Assembly (NCBI GenBank): GCA_947458745.1
Contig: CANGYQ010000005.1
Coordinates: 124,001 to 188,000, forward strand
DNA length: 64,000 nt
Source: Bryobacteraceae bacterium
GTDB taxonomy: Bacteria; Acidobacteriota; Terriglobia; Bryobacterales; Bryobacteraceae
Reading direction: 5' to 3'
The notes under the pieces are model-generated. The model had not been told where the DNA came from. It did not search any database and saw only the letters and a program-made list of their open reading frames with translations. The position numbers and the translations under genes were made by a program. This document shows positions 8,491 to 17,913 of this stretch, in pieces (position 1 is the stretch's first letter; each line of letters begins with the position of its first letter).

Positions 8491-9273
8491 ATGAGTAAAC
8501 GGTATGGCACAGCAACGGCGACGGAGACCCAGAGCGGCGAACGCGAACGGCTGATCCTGGAGCATATGCCTCAGGTGCGGCTGATCGCCCGGCGCATCCA
8601 TGAGCGGTTGCCGGAAAGCGTCAGCCTGGAAGACCTCATCTCGACCGGCGTCATTGGTCTGATCTCGGCCATTGACCGTTTTGACCCTGGCCACAACGTG
8701 AAACTGAAGACCTACGCCGAATACAAGATCCGCGGGGCCATTCTCGACAGCCTCCGGGGCCTGGACTGGGCACCCCGCCAACAACGCAAGCGTGCCAAGC
8801 AGATCGAGGCCGCCATTGGAATGTTGGAACAGCGCTTCAAGCGGCAGCCCACCGAGGATGAGATCGCCGCCGAGCTGAAGATCGAGATTGTCGAGTACCG
8901 CGAATGGCTCCTCGATTCCCGCAGCGTCAATATCGGCAGCCTGGAAAGCAGCGCACCGGAAGAAGAAGGCCGTGACCTGCTGAAGTTCATCTCCGACAAG
9001 GAAGAGAACTGGCCCAATCGCCTGCTGGAGCGTTCCGAACTCGAACGGCTCCTGGCCGAGGCGATCGAGAAGATGCCGCAAATCGAGCGCACCGTCCTGA
9101 GCTTCTACTATCACGAAGAGCTGACCTTACGGGAGATTGCCCGCATCGTCGATCTCCACGAATCACGGATCTCGCAGCTGAAGTCACAGGCGATTCTTCG
9201 CCTCCGCGCTTACATCGAGAAGCGCTGGCCGATGATGAAAGGCAGCCCGGCCACTGGTGGCCGTCAACGCTAG
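8491..9273 (+). CDS. fliA: FliA-type (sigma-28) RNA polymerase sigma factor
   Basis: This is an alternative sigma factor that in most motile bacteria transcribes late flagellar genes. The 260-residue protein has region 2 (EHMPQVRLIARRIHERLPES, then DLISTGVIGLISAIDRFDP and KLKTYAEYKIRGAILDSLR), region 3 (about residues 90-150) and region 4 with a helix-turn-helix (LTLREIARIVDLHESRISQL). The ATG at 8491, 2 bases after flhF, fits the family start; an in-frame upstream extension inside flhF has no protein-like composition. It sits between flhF and the fliY-like gene, a common arrangement. Confidence 0.93.
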   Translation: MSKRYGTATATETQSGERERLILEHMPQVRLIARRIHERLPESVSLEDLISTGVIGLISAIDRFDPGHNVKLKTYAEYKIRGAILDSLRGLDWAPRQQRKRAKQIEAAIGMLEQRFKRQPTEDEIAAELKIEIVEYREWLLDSRSVNIGSLESSAPEEEGRDLLKFISDKEENWPNRLLERSELERLLAEAIEKMPQIERTVLSFYYHEELTLREIARIVDLHESRISQLKSQAILRLRAYIEKRWPMMKGSPATGGRQR

Positions 9274-9279
9274 ATCAAC

Positions 9280-10143
9280 GTGTCCGAGCTTGCCTCACAT
9301 AACGAGCTGATCAGCTGGCTCCGCACCCGTTTTGAGGAGAAGCTGGCCGACGTCATCGATTCGATGACTGGCGAACGGCCCACCATCACGGCGGTGGAAG
9401 CCAGCGAGCCACTAGAGCGGGACGCCTCAGCGGTCGCCTGGTTGACCCCCGTGTCGCTGGGTCCGGAGGCGGGCCTCGCCACCGTGTTCCCCATGGAAAC
9501 GTGGCGGGCGATCGGACAGAAAGCACTTGAAGCCGTCGGCATCGAAGACGGTGACGACGACAGCATCCGCGGCACGTTCCTGGAGATTCAGAACCAGGCA
9601 CTCACCTCGGTCCTGTGGGATTTAGGTCAGCGAGCGAAGGTAGAGATCAGCATGGAATCCGGCCGCGCGCTGGAGCCCACCGATACCTTTGACTTCCAGC
9701 GTTTCCAGTTACAGACCGGTTCGCCCTTCGAGTTTGGCGTCTCCAGCGCTTTGGTGGATCAGGTGATCGCCATCGCCAGCGAGGCCGAGAAACCCCGTGA
9801 AGCCCGGGCGGCGGCGGCCAGTAGCGGCGGTGGGCCCAGCACCACCCGCGCGGAATCGACGGACGCGGCAGCCTCCGGGCCCGCCTCGACGCTCGATCTG
9901 CTGCTGGACGTGGAACTGCCGGTCAGCGTCTCATTTGGCCGGGCGCAGGTGCCACTGAAAGACGTGCTGAAACTCACCTCCGGCTCCATTGTCGAACTCA
10001 ACCGGACGGTGGCCGAACCGGTCGAAATCATCGTCAACAATTGTGTGATCGCCCGCGGCGAAGTGGTCGTCGTCGAGGGCAACTACGGCATCCGTATCCA
10101 GGAAATCATCAGCCGCGCGGAGCGGCTACGGACACTCAACTGA
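9280..10143 (+). CDS. FliY-like flagellar motor switch protein (CheC-like domain plus SPOA domain)
   Basis: The 287-residue product ends in a clear SPOA/FliN domain (about residues 202-280: DVELPVSVSFGRAQVPLKDV, then GSIVELNRTVAEPVEIIVN). The first ~165 residues resemble the CheC/CheX/FliY phosphatase fold by layout, but the catalytic E..N pattern is not obvious to me, so phosphatase activity is uncertain. A low-complexity Ala/Ser linker (about 168-200) joins the two. It begins with GTG at 9280, 6 bases after the sigma gene, and its stop overlaps the next gene (TGATG). It is the second SPOA protein of the operon besides FliN. Confidence 0.8.
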   Translation: MSELASHNELISWLRTRFEEKLADVIDSMTGERPTITAVEASEPLERDASAVAWLTPVSLGPEAGLATVFPMETWRAIGQKALEAVGIEDGDDDSIRGTFLEIQNQALTSVLWDLGQRAKVEISMESGRALEPTDTFDFQRFQLQTGSPFEFGVSSALVDQVIAIASEAEKPREARAAAASSGGGPSTTRAESTDAAASGPASTLDLLLDVELPVSVSFGRAQVPLKDVLKLTSGSIVELNRTVAEPVEIIVNNCVIARGEVVVVEGNYGIRIQEIISRAERLRTLN

Positions 10144-10463
10144 TGATCAACCTCTACATCGCTCTTACGCTTTATGTGTCGCTGGCCGCCGTTGCCGGGG
10201 CAGCTCTCTGGGGCTATCTCCAACTCAGCCGGGAGATTGCGTTACTGAAGCGCCGGAACTCGCCCGCCCACGGGCTTCCCACCGCCGCACCTGCTTCGCC
10301 TCCTAAGTCTGTGCGTGGCGTCAACCTGGATGCCCGGGCGCAGATTCTGCGTATGGATCGCCAAGGGGAGGCCAGCCCCACCATTGCCGCCGCCGTGGGG
10401 GTGCCTCAGGCAGAAGTGGAATTGACACTCAAGCTAGACCGCATCCGCTCCGCCGGAGCCTAG
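10143..10463 (+). CDS. Small membrane-anchored protein with HTH-like tail (DUF2802/DUF6115-like)
   Basis: The 106-residue product has one N-terminal membrane helix (about residues 3-25), a basic/Pro-rich linker, and a C-terminal helical motif (ILRMDRQGEASPTIAAAVGV, then PQAEVELTLKL) like the short HTH-type end of DUF2802/DUF6115 proteins. Those are often encoded in flagellar clusters, but their function is not established. The ATG shares its A with the preceding TGA, so it is the last gene of the flagellar operon; 46 bp further the converging gene ends. Confidence 0.6.
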   Translation: MINLYIALTLYVSLAAVAGAALWGYLQLSREIALLKRRNSPAHGLPTAAPASPPKSVRGVNLDARAQILRMDRQGEASPTIAAAVGVPQAEVELTLKLDRIRSAGA

Positions 10464-10509
10464 ACAACGGCCCTAACGGAGGGCATGCCCCGCGCGCATG
10501 GGGGTTGGC

Positions 10510-11688
10510 TTAGCCCTTGAACCAGATGCGCCAGATCTTGTTGTTGCCGTCTTCCGACACCAGCATGCTGCCATCGGCCAGCTGCAGTAAGCCTACCGGG
10601 CGGCCCCACACTTCCTTGTCGTCCGCGCCCATCATCCAGCCGGACAGAAACTCCTCCGGCGGGCCCGCCGGCTTGCCACCCTTGAATGGCACAAACACCA
10701 CCGAGTAGCCCACCCGCTTGGCGCGGTTAGACGAACCGCGATAGGCCAGAAACGCGCCATTGCGGTACTTGGCCGGGAACTTCTTGCTGGAGCTGAAGAT
10801 GAAATCCATCACCGCCGCGTGGGCCGGCAGAACAACATCCGGCACGATCGTCTTGGCCACCAGCTCCGGAGCTTCACCTTTCCGGCGAGGCTCTTCATTG
10901 GGTCCGATGTAGGCATAGGGCCAGCCGTAGAAGGCCCCCGGTTTGAGCTCGGTGAAGAAGTCCGGCACCAGATCATCGCCCAAACCATCGCGCTCCTGCA
11001 CTGTGGACCACAACTTGCCTGACTCCGGGTTCATGCGGATGGACACCGGATTCCGCAGCCCGCCCGCCAGCACGCTATGGCCGGAACCGTCCGGATTGTA
11101 AACATTGACCACCGCCCGGTCCTTGGGGTCACCGGGATCGACATTCGACGAGGAGCCGACCGAGACGTATAGCTTCTCGCCCTTCTTGTCGAACGCCAAG
11201 CCGCGGGTCCAGTGGCCTTTGCCGTAGCCCTTCAGGGGGACAATTTCTTCCGCCGCGCCAACGGTAACCGCCTTCGAATCTAGCTTGTAGCGCTTTACCG
11301 CCTGGGCCTCGGCGACATAAAGGTAATCCTTCCAGAGCGCCATGCCGAACGGTCGGTCCAGGTCTGTGATGAGCGGCTTGGGGGCTGCGCCGGGCGTCAC
11401 CACCAGCACTGCCCCTTCGGCGATGCTCTCCGTTACCAGTACCGCCCCGCCGGGCAGTTGCAGCATAAACCGGGGCTTCTTGAAGCCGCTGGCAAACTCT
11501 TCGGCCGCAAATCCAGCCGGCAACTTCAACTGACGGTCCGCCGGCTTGGCCACCACTTTCGCCGGATTGCTGGCTGAAGGCGTGGCGTTAGGCGGCGGCA
11601 GTTCCACTTTCTTGGGCTGGGCGAGCACCAGAACCGGCAAACAGAGCGCCAAGGTCAGGGATGAAAGAAGCGGAAGAGCGAGTCTCAT
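10510..11688 (-). CDS. Secreted PQQ-type sugar dehydrogenase-like beta-propeller
   Basis: The 392-residue product resembles L-sorbosone/glucose dehydrogenase family propellers. It has a signal peptide (MRLALPLLSSLTLALCLPVL, cleavage near VLAQ), a Pro/Lys-rich linker and repeated propeller blades (DRPFGMALWKDYLYVAEAQ; HWTRGLAFDKKGEKLYVSVG; GLRNPVSIRMNPESGKLW; ADGSMLVSEDGNNKIWRI). Such enzymes oxidise sugars or aldehydes in the periplasm using PQQ, but many homologues are untested. The ATG at 11688 is chosen because it opens the signal peptide; an in-frame upstream start would add ten residues. It converges with the flagellar operon and stands alone. Confidence 0.8.
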   Translation of the reverse strand: MRLALPLLSSLTLALCLPVLVLAQPKKVELPPPNATPSASNPAKVVAKPADRQLKLPAGFAAEEFASGFKKPRFMLQLPGGAVLVTESIAEGAVLVVTPGAAPKPLITDLDRPFGMALWKDYLYVAEAQAVKRYKLDSKAVTVGAAEEIVPLKGYGKGHWTRGLAFDKKGEKLYVSVGSSSNVDPGDPKDRAVVNVYNPDGSGHSVLAGGLRNPVSIRMNPESGKLWSTVQERDGLGDDLVPDFFTELKPGAFYGWPYAYIGPNEEPRRKGEAPELVAKTIVPDVVLPAHAAVMDFIFSSSKKFPAKYRNGAFLAYRGSSNRAKRVGYSVVFVPFKGGKPAGPPEEFLSGWMMGADDKEVWGRPVGLLQLADGSMLVSEDGNNKIWRIWFKG

Positions 11689-11914
11689 AGCGTCGGCGAT
11701 CAGTGTATCACTTGCCACGGTTCACCCGGCGTCTGGGGGCCGACTGCCGTCCCCACCTGATTCCGGCTGATTTTGAAGGTCTTTCTACCTCACGACTTCC
11801 GTTTCGACGCGCACTAGTGTACATTGGCGTGACACAGGGATGTGGGGCGTTGGTTCCGCTAAAGCGGGGTGATATGTTTCGGCCCGGTTCTTGTGAATGC
11901 TTCTGGAGGGTTTC

Positions 11915-13282
11915 ATGAGTACTCTGTCCGCTTCACGGGCTGGCCGGACCGGCCGACTTATCTCACTTGCTGCGCTGGCCCTGATGGGCGCCGGCTCTCT
12001 GTTGGGCCGTTCAGCGGGCCCACCCACTGAGCGCACTGGCGCCGGGGTCGATGGGGGAGCCAACTGCACCGTGTGTCATCGTGGTGCGCTGGCCAATGCC
12101 GACCAACGCGGCCGTATCGCCATTGATGCCGCCTCATACCGGCCGGGTGTGCGGCAGACTGTGCGGGTGACGGTGGAGCATCCCGATGCCCTGCGGTGGG
12201 GCTTCCAGTTGATTGCCCGGTACGCGAGCGGTGAGACGCGGCAGGCGGGTTCGTTCACTCCCAACGCTCAGACGCGCGTCGTTTGCGGCGCGGCGGGCAC
12301 GGCTGCCCCTTGCAATGGTGAACGTGAGTTTGCCTCCCACACCGCAGCGGCCACGGTGCTTGGTGCCAACGGCCGGATGGCCTTTGAAGTAGAGTGGACA
12401 CCCCCGGCCGAAGATGTTGGTGACGTCACGTTTTACGCCGCCGGTATTGCCGCCAACAACGGTGGGGGCAACACCGGAGACATGGTCTACACCACTTCCA
12501 CCGTCATCCGCAATGGTGCCGGCTGTGCGCTGGAAACTCCCACGATCCGCGAAGTCTCCAACTCGGCCTCGGGCGCTCCGAATATGGCGTTCAATGGGCT
12601 GACCTCGATTTACGGGGCCAACTTCAGTCCCACGGGCCGCGCCCGCTCCGCCACGGAGGCGGAGGTCCGCTTACTGGCGTTCCCCAAGCAGATGGATTGT
12701 GTCACGGTTTTGGTGAACGGGCGACCAGCGCCGATCACCTATGCGGGCAGCGGGCAGATCAACTTCCAGGCTCCGTTCGATCAGTTGAATGCGGCCACCG
12801 TGCAGGTGGTGGTGAATCGTGGCCTGGCCAATGAACGCTCCAGCGCTGCGTTCAGTTCGACTATCAGCCAGTTGCAGCCGGCGCTGTTCACATTCAATGG
12901 ACGCAGCGTGGCCGCCATTGGGCCGGATGGCACGACGCGCGTGGCGCAGCCCTCAGTGGTTCCGGGTGCCCGACCCGCCAAGCCGGGCGACGTAGTTTCG
13001 ATCTTCGCCACCGGGTTGGGTGTCACGAATCCCGCTTGGGACTCCGGTGACATTGCCCGCAATGCCTCGCCCCTTCAAGTTCCCATCTCGGTGGAAGTGG
13101 GCGGCATGACGGTGCCGACCGCGGACATCCTCTACCAGGGCGCGGCGGCACAAGCGATTTCCGGGCTCTATCAGGTGAACGTGCGGCTGCCGATGGGTCT
13201 CGGGGCCGGTGATCAGACGCTGGTGATTCGCCAGTCTGGCTTGGCTTCCCAAGCCGGAGTAACGATCCCCATCGTTCCGTAA
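11915..13282 (+). CDS. Secreted protein with CxxCH motif and Solibacter-type C-terminal domain
   Basis: The 455-residue product has a signal peptide (about residues 1-35). It continues with a choice-of-anchor V/reelin-like region opened by a GAGVDGGANCTVCHRGA motif that can bind one c-type haem (C-T-V-C-H), then a spacer with two Cys-rich loops. It ends with the ~200-residue domain repeatedly seen at the C-terminus of Solibacter secreted proteins (TIGR03437-like: PGDVVSIFATGLGVTNP, then GLYQVNVRLP near the end). TGGAGGG at 11904-11910 supports the ATG at 11915. No enzymatic role is visible; it may be a cell-surface or outer-membrane-exported protein. A strong terminator follows. Confidence 0.75.
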   Translation: MSTLSASRAGRTGRLISLAALALMGAGSLLGRSAGPPTERTGAGVDGGANCTVCHRGALANADQRGRIAIDAASYRPGVRQTVRVTVEHPDALRWGFQLIARYASGETRQAGSFTPNAQTRVVCGAAGTAAPCNGEREFASHTAAATVLGANGRMAFEVEWTPPAEDVGDVTFYAAGIAANNGGGNTGDMVYTTSTVIRNGAGCALETPTIREVSNSASGAPNMAFNGLTSIYGANFSPTGRARSATEAEVRLLAFPKQMDCVTVLVNGRPAPITYAGSGQINFQAPFDQLNAATVQVVVNRGLANERSSAAFSSTISQLQPALFTFNGRSVAAIGPDGTTRVAQPSVVPGARPAKPGDVVSIFATGLGVTNPAWDSGDIARNASPLQVPISVEVGGMTVPTADILYQGAAAQAISGLYQVNVRLPMGLGAGDQTLVIRQSGLASQAGVTIPIVP

Positions 13283-13290
13283 GGACAGAA

Positions 13291-13340
13291 CAACAAAAAA
13301 GGGGGAGGGTGCCATCGCGGCATCCTCCCCCTTTTTGTTT
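13291..13340. terminator. Bidirectional intrinsic terminator
   Basis: A long GC-rich hairpin (arms GGGGGAGGGTGCC and GGCATCCTCCCCC, loop ATCGC) is flanked by an A-run on the left and a T-run on the right (AACAAAAA / TTTTTGTT). It therefore works in both directions between the converging genes ending at 13282 and 13359. Confidence 0.9.
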
Positions 13341-13358
13341 CCGACGCCTCCGGTAGCG

Positions 13359-14918
13359 TTACAGCATCTTTTCGGCGATCGACTTGGGCTGCACAAACTG
13401 CAGCAGGTAGTCCGGGCCGCCAGCCTTCGAATCAGTTCCGCTCATGTTGAAGCCGCCAAAAGGGTTGGCTCCCACCATGGCACCGGTGCACTTGCGGTTG
13501 ATGTAGAGGTTGCCGACAAAGAACTGCTCGCGGGCTTTGCGAATCTTTTCCGGGTTGCGGGTGTAGGCTGCGCCGGTCAGGCCGTATTCGGAGTCGTTGG
13601 CCAGTTCCAGCGCGTGGTCAAAGTCCCGGGCTTTGGTGACGGCCAGCACCGGTCCAAAGATCTCTTCCTGGAAGAGGCGATCGGTGGATTCGATATCCGC
13701 AATGATGGTGGGCTGGATGAAGTAGCCCTCGCCTTCGGCCGCTTCGCCGCCCGTGATCAGTCGGCCTTCCTGCTTGCCCACTTCGATGTAGTCGAGAATT
13801 GACTTCTTCGCTCCGGCATTGATCACCGGGCCCATGTAGTACTGCGGATCGTCGGCGGGGCCCTGCGTCAGCTGCTCGGCGCGTTCCTTGATGCGCGCAA
13901 TCAGGTCGTCATAGGCCGGCTCATCGATAATCAGCCGCGAACAGGCGGAGCATTTCTGGCCCTGGAAGCCGAACGCAGCGGCGACGATACCCTGGGCGGC
14001 GGCGTCCAGGTCAGCATCGCGGTCCACAATGATGGCATCCTTGCCGCCCATCTCCGCCACCACCCGCTTGATCCACTTCTGCCCGGGCTGCGTTTTGGCC
14101 GCCAGTTCATTGATCCGCAGACCCACTTCCTTCGATCCGGTGAACGAGATGAAGCGCGTCTTGGGGTGCGCCACCAGCAGATCACCAATGGCGGCACCGG
14201 AACCAGGCAGCAGCGTGTAGGCTCGCTCCGGGAAGCCGGCTTCAGCCAGCACTTCCATAAATTTTGCCGCGATGGTGGGGGTGTCGCTGGATGGCTTGAT
14301 CACCACCGTGTTGCCGGTCACCAGCGAAGCCACGGCCATACCCACCAGAATCGCCAGCGGGAAGTTCCACGGCGGCACAACGATGCCCACACCCAGCGGC
14401 AGGTAGACCAGCACGCCTTCTTCGCCCGGCATCTGCACCAACGGCTCCGGGGAATCGAGCTTCGCCATCTGGCGGGCGTAGTAGGCCATAAAGTCGATTG
14501 CTTCGCAGACGTCGGCCTCGGCTTCATTCCAGTTCTTGCCCGATTCCACGACCAGCCAGGCGTTGAACTCATCCTTACGGCGGCGCAAAATCTCGACGGC
14601 GCGGTTGGTGGTGGCGATGCGGTGCGAGGCGGGGGTGCGGCTCCACTCCTTGAAGTAAGCAAACGCCGTTTCCACTGCTTGGTTCGCCATGTCCACGGTA
14701 GCCTTTTGGTGGACGCCGACAATCTCCGAGGGCCGCGACGGGTTCACGGAGCGGATCTTGTCATCAGTGAAAAACTCATCGCGCCCAATGCGCAGCGGAT
14801 ACTCACGGCCCAAGTCCTCGCGGACCTTGGCCAGGGCAGCTTCCATCGCCTGGCGGTGGACGGGTTGCGAGAAGTCGCGAAAGGACTCGTTAACAAACGG
14901 GGGCAGAGAGATACTCAT
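13359..14918 (-). CDS. pruA: L-glutamate gamma-semialdehyde (1-pyrroline-5-carboxylate) dehydrogenase
   Basis: This NAD-dependent enzyme oxidises glutamate semialdehyde, the second step of proline and arginine degradation to glutamate. The 519-residue stand-alone protein (RocA/PruA type) has the aldehyde dehydrogenase fold: PWNFPLAILVGM and GNTVVIKPSSDTP for cofactor binding, FTGSKEVG, catalytic Glu in EMGGKDAIIV and catalytic Cys near residue 323 (GFQGQKCSACSRL). The P5C-type end KCTGAMVGANPFGGF is present. ATG at 14918 has an AGGAGC box just upstream. No proline dehydrogenase gene is adjacent, and the bifunctional PutA form is not used here. Confidence 0.93.
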   Translation of the reverse strand: MSISLPPFVNESFRDFSQPVHRQAMEAALAKVREDLGREYPLRIGRDEFFTDDKIRSVNPSRPSEIVGVHQKATVDMANQAVETAFAYFKEWSRTPASHRIATTNRAVEILRRRKDEFNAWLVVESGKNWNEAEADVCEAIDFMAYYARQMAKLDSPEPLVQMPGEEGVLVYLPLGVGIVVPPWNFPLAILVGMAVASLVTGNTVVIKPSSDTPTIAAKFMEVLAEAGFPERAYTLLPGSGAAIGDLLVAHPKTRFISFTGSKEVGLRINELAAKTQPGQKWIKRVVAEMGGKDAIIVDRDADLDAAAQGIVAAAFGFQGQKCSACSRLIIDEPAYDDLIARIKERAEQLTQGPADDPQYYMGPVINAGAKKSILDYIEVGKQEGRLITGGEAAEGEGYFIQPTIIADIESTDRLFQEEIFGPVLAVTKARDFDHALELANDSEYGLTGAAYTRNPEKIRKAREQFFVGNLYINRKCTGAMVGANPFGGFNMSGTDSKAGGPDYLLQFVQPKSIAEKML

Positions 14919-15028
14919 GCGGGTGCTCCTGAAAAGAGGGGAATCGGCAGATCGGTCAATCAAGATGAGCCTGCCAGACGTAGCAGTCCGGCAGGCCCTG
15001 GTGGAAATCGAAAAATTGCGGAAGGAAA

Positions 15029-15271
15029 CTAGCCCTGGACCAGCTTCTTGCCGCGCTCAAACAGCTCGGCGGCTTCGTCGGCAAATTCGCGGCCCTTCTC
15101 ATAGAGGTCACGGCCTTGATCAGCCACGCGGTCCCGACCTTCGCTCGCCTTGGCCGCCAGCAAACGGCGGGTCTGCTCGCCTGACTGGGGGGCAAACAGA
15201 ATGCCGAGGGCAGCGCCTACAGCCGCACCGGCGAGGAACCAAACAATACCTTCGTTGTTATCGCGATTCAT
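15029..15271 (-). CDS. YtxH-like small membrane/envelope stress protein
   Basis: The 80-residue protein has the YtxH-domain layout: an N-terminal glycine-rich membrane segment (FLAGAAVGAALGILFAPQSG) followed by a charged amphipathic helix of about 45 residues. The motif APQSGEQTRRLL is typical. YtxH proteins are associated with general stress or envelope functions, without a known biochemical activity. AAAGGAG lies 8 bases before the ATG. It follows comEC on the same strand after 39 bp. Confidence 0.85.
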   Translation of the reverse strand: MNRDNNEGIVWFLAGAAVGAALGILFAPQSGEQTRRLLAAKASEGRDRVADQGRDLYEKGREFADEAAELFERGKKLVQG

Positions 15272-15310
15272 GGGAAAACTCCTTTGATACTGGTATTCGT
15301 TCTAGAAACT

Positions 15311-17764
15311 TCAGTGTAGCGCGAGCCACTGTCCGGCGAACGTCTCCCAGCGCAAACGGCGGCCATCAGAGTGGAGGGTGAGCCGCCCTTGCCGGTCGGT
15401 CCGCAGCGGCAGCGTGTGGGCCTCCGCCAGGGCATCCAGCGTTTGAGTGTGGGGATGGCCGTAGCGGTTAGCATCCCCCACCGAGATCAACCCCAGCATC
15501 GGCCTGCCTTCAGCCAACAGCGCGGGTGTCGCTCGGGCCTTGCCTCCATGATGGGGCAGCTTCAAGACCGTGAACTGACCTTCCGGCGGCTCGAACATCG
15601 TGGCGTCACCGGGCAGCAGAAACCGGTGCTGGCCCATCCGGACATCCAGCACCAGTGAATGCTCATTGCGTGGCGGGCCCTCGTACTCTTCTTCCGGGCC
15701 CGGCGCTAACGCCGTCACTTGGGCCGAGCCAAAATTCCAATGCGCTCCGGCACGGCACTGGCGGACCATCACGCCCCGCGCGCGGGCTACGGTGAGCAGC
15801 CGGTCCAGCTCGGCGCTCTGCCCCAGGCCGGTGATCCAGAGTTCGCGAGGATGAAAGTTCTCGATCAAGGCCTGCATCCCACCCATATGATCCGCATGGG
15901 CGTGGGTCAACGCCACGATGTCGACTGAGCGGATCGACCGGGACCACAGATACGGGGCCACCACCTCTTCGCCGATATCCATCGGCTTGGTGGCGCGGCC
16001 AAACGTCGGCAGGCCGCCCGAGTCGACCAGCATGCGCGTGCCATCGGGAAACACCGCCAGCAACGCGTCCCCCTGCCCGACATCCAGCGTCGTGATCTCG
16101 AGTTCGCCGGACCGGGCGTCGGCGGGAAACGGGTGGATCAGCAGCAGAGCCAATGCACCGACACTGGCGAGCGCCGCGGCCGGTGTCCAGCGCGAACTCG
16201 CGCGCAGCAGCAGGGCCAGTAGCAACAACGTCGCCACCACCAGCAGCGCCAGCCAGAACGGTGGCGCGGGAATGCGAAAGTCCGGCTCCCACCGCAGATG
16301 CCACTGCGCCAAGCCGCTGGCCCCCTCCACCATCAGCCGCGTCAGCCAGACCAGCGGCGCGAAGCCGCTTAACGTGGCCGCAAAGCCCACGGGAATGGCC
16401 AATTCCAGCAGCAGCACCACGCCGATGTTGGCCAGCACCGCAGTAAAAGCCCAGCGGTGGAAGTAGACGACAAACGGGATGGCCAGCGCCAACTGCACCG
16501 AGGCCGAGATGATCATCATCGCCGCGATCCAGCACCACGGCCGCAGCGCCCAACCCAGCGCCACCGTCACCGGCCGCAGCGGCCAGCGCAGAACCAGCGA
16601 AATAGTCTCGGCGATTAGGCGCAGTTCCACGCGAAGGCGGGCCACTTCCGGTTCCAGACGCGGGTCACGGGACGTGTCCGCCAAGTGGTGCCCCGCAGCC
16701 CGCCACGGCCCCACCAGCCGCTCCTCCACCGGCAGCGCCAGCGCACAGATGGCGGCCAGCGACAAGAAAGAAAGCTGGAAGCTGGCGTCGAACAGCTGCT
16801 GCGGGTCATACAGGACAAAGCCCCAAGCGACACAGGCCAGGATGTTCAGCATCCGGGCGCGGCGGTAGAGGAACCGGCACAGCAGGATCAGCGTGAAGCC
16901 CGCGGCCGCCCGCAACACGGGTGCGTTGGCCCCGGCGATGATGGCATACACCCAGCTCAACCCCGCGGTCACCATCAGCGCGGGCAGTTCCGGCATGATC
17001 AGCTTCAGCAGAAACATCACCACCACGGCCAGCGCTGTGACGTGCGTCCCGGAGACCACCAGCGCATGATATGTCCCGGTGCGACGGAAGCTGTCGGACC
17101 AGTCGCGGTCGAGCTGCGCGGATTCACCGATCAGCAGTGCGGCGATCTTGCCCCGGTCCTCGCCGAAGAGCTGGTCGATCCGGTCCAGCAACCCGCTGCG
17201 CAAGCGATAGATCGCGGCCAGCACCTTCGATCCGCACTCGCCCGGCATCGCCTCCACCGTGCGGCCCGCCACAGACCAGTAGATCCGCTGCCGTTTGAGG
17301 TAGCTTTCGACATCGAACGCCCCTTCGTTCTGGTAGTTGCGCGGACGCCGGACGCGGCCCTGGACTTCGGCCATCTGCCCATACTCCAGCGCGGGCGGCG
17401 CATCGCCCGGCTTCACAAAGAGACTCACCCGAGCCCGTGCGCCGGGTGCCAGTTCCAGCACAAACTGCTCGCGATCCGGATGCAGCCGCGGCGGCTCCAC
17501 GACGCAGCCGAAGAGGGTCACCAGCTCATTCTGCTCCGCATCGAGCTCCGGAAGCTTCTTCAAAGATCGCCACTGCCAGAAGGCTGATCCGGCGAACACC
17601 AGAGAGAGGCAGACCGCGGGCAGCCGCAGACGGCCAGGGATGAACGCCAGTGCCGCCAATGCCAGTGCCGCCCACACCGTCGGGCCCAGCGGCGATTGCC
17701 GTTCCAGCACCAAGCCCAGGGCGAAGCAGAGAAACGGCAGCAGCAACGGCTCGCGGAGCTTCAT
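15311..17764 (-). CDS. comEC: ComEC/Rec2 DNA-uptake channel protein
   Basis: ComEC is the inner-membrane channel that brings single-stranded DNA into the cytoplasm in natural transformation. The 817-residue protein has N-terminal helices, a DUF4131-type region, the Competence domain (DRDWSDSFRRTGTYHALVVSG, then THVTALA) and a C-terminal metallo-beta-lactamase-like domain with THAHADHMGG near residue 620 and DVGQGDALL before it. The ATG at 17764 is preferred to the TTG one codon upstream. No other competence gene is nearby, so natural competence is only suggested. Confidence 0.93.
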   Translation of the reverse strand: MKLREPLLLPFLCFALGLVLERQSPLGPTVWAALALAALAFIPGRLRLPAVCLSLVFAGSAFWQWRSLKKLPELDAEQNELVTLFGCVVEPPRLHPDREQFVLELAPGARARVSLFVKPGDAPPALEYGQMAEVQGRVRRPRNYQNEGAFDVESYLKRQRIYWSVAGRTVEAMPGECGSKVLAAIYRLRSGLLDRIDQLFGEDRGKIAALLIGESAQLDRDWSDSFRRTGTYHALVVSGTHVTALAVVVMFLLKLIMPELPALMVTAGLSWVYAIIAGANAPVLRAAAGFTLILLCRFLYRRARMLNILACVAWGFVLYDPQQLFDASFQLSFLSLAAICALALPVEERLVGPWRAAGHHLADTSRDPRLEPEVARLRVELRLIAETISLVLRWPLRPVTVALGWALRPWCWIAAMMIISASVQLALAIPFVVYFHRWAFTAVLANIGVVLLLELAIPVGFAATLSGFAPLVWLTRLMVEGASGLAQWHLRWEPDFRIPAPPFWLALLVVATLLLLALLLRASSRWTPAAALASVGALALLLIHPFPADARSGELEITTLDVGQGDALLAVFPDGTRMLVDSGGLPTFGRATKPMDIGEEVVAPYLWSRSIRSVDIVALTHAHADHMGGMQALIENFHPRELWITGLGQSAELDRLLTVARARGVMVRQCRAGAHWNFGSAQVTALAPGPEEEYEGPPRNEHSLVLDVRMGQHRFLLPGDATMFEPPEGQFTVLKLPHHGGKARATPALLAEGRPMLGLISVGDANRYGHPHTQTLDALAEAHTLPLRTDRQGRLTLHSDGRRLRWETFAGQWLALH

Positions 17765-17913
17765 CAAGACAGTAGTGGAGCGGGACGGGCCGTCCTCTCA
17801 GCAAAACTCTAGGTCGCAATAAGGCCGCTAGCCCGCGCTGTGCCGAGACGGGAACGGTTTGCTCTACCCTGTTCGCGGCGCGGGCCTCGCCCACCGTACT
17901 ATCTTTCAGCGAT

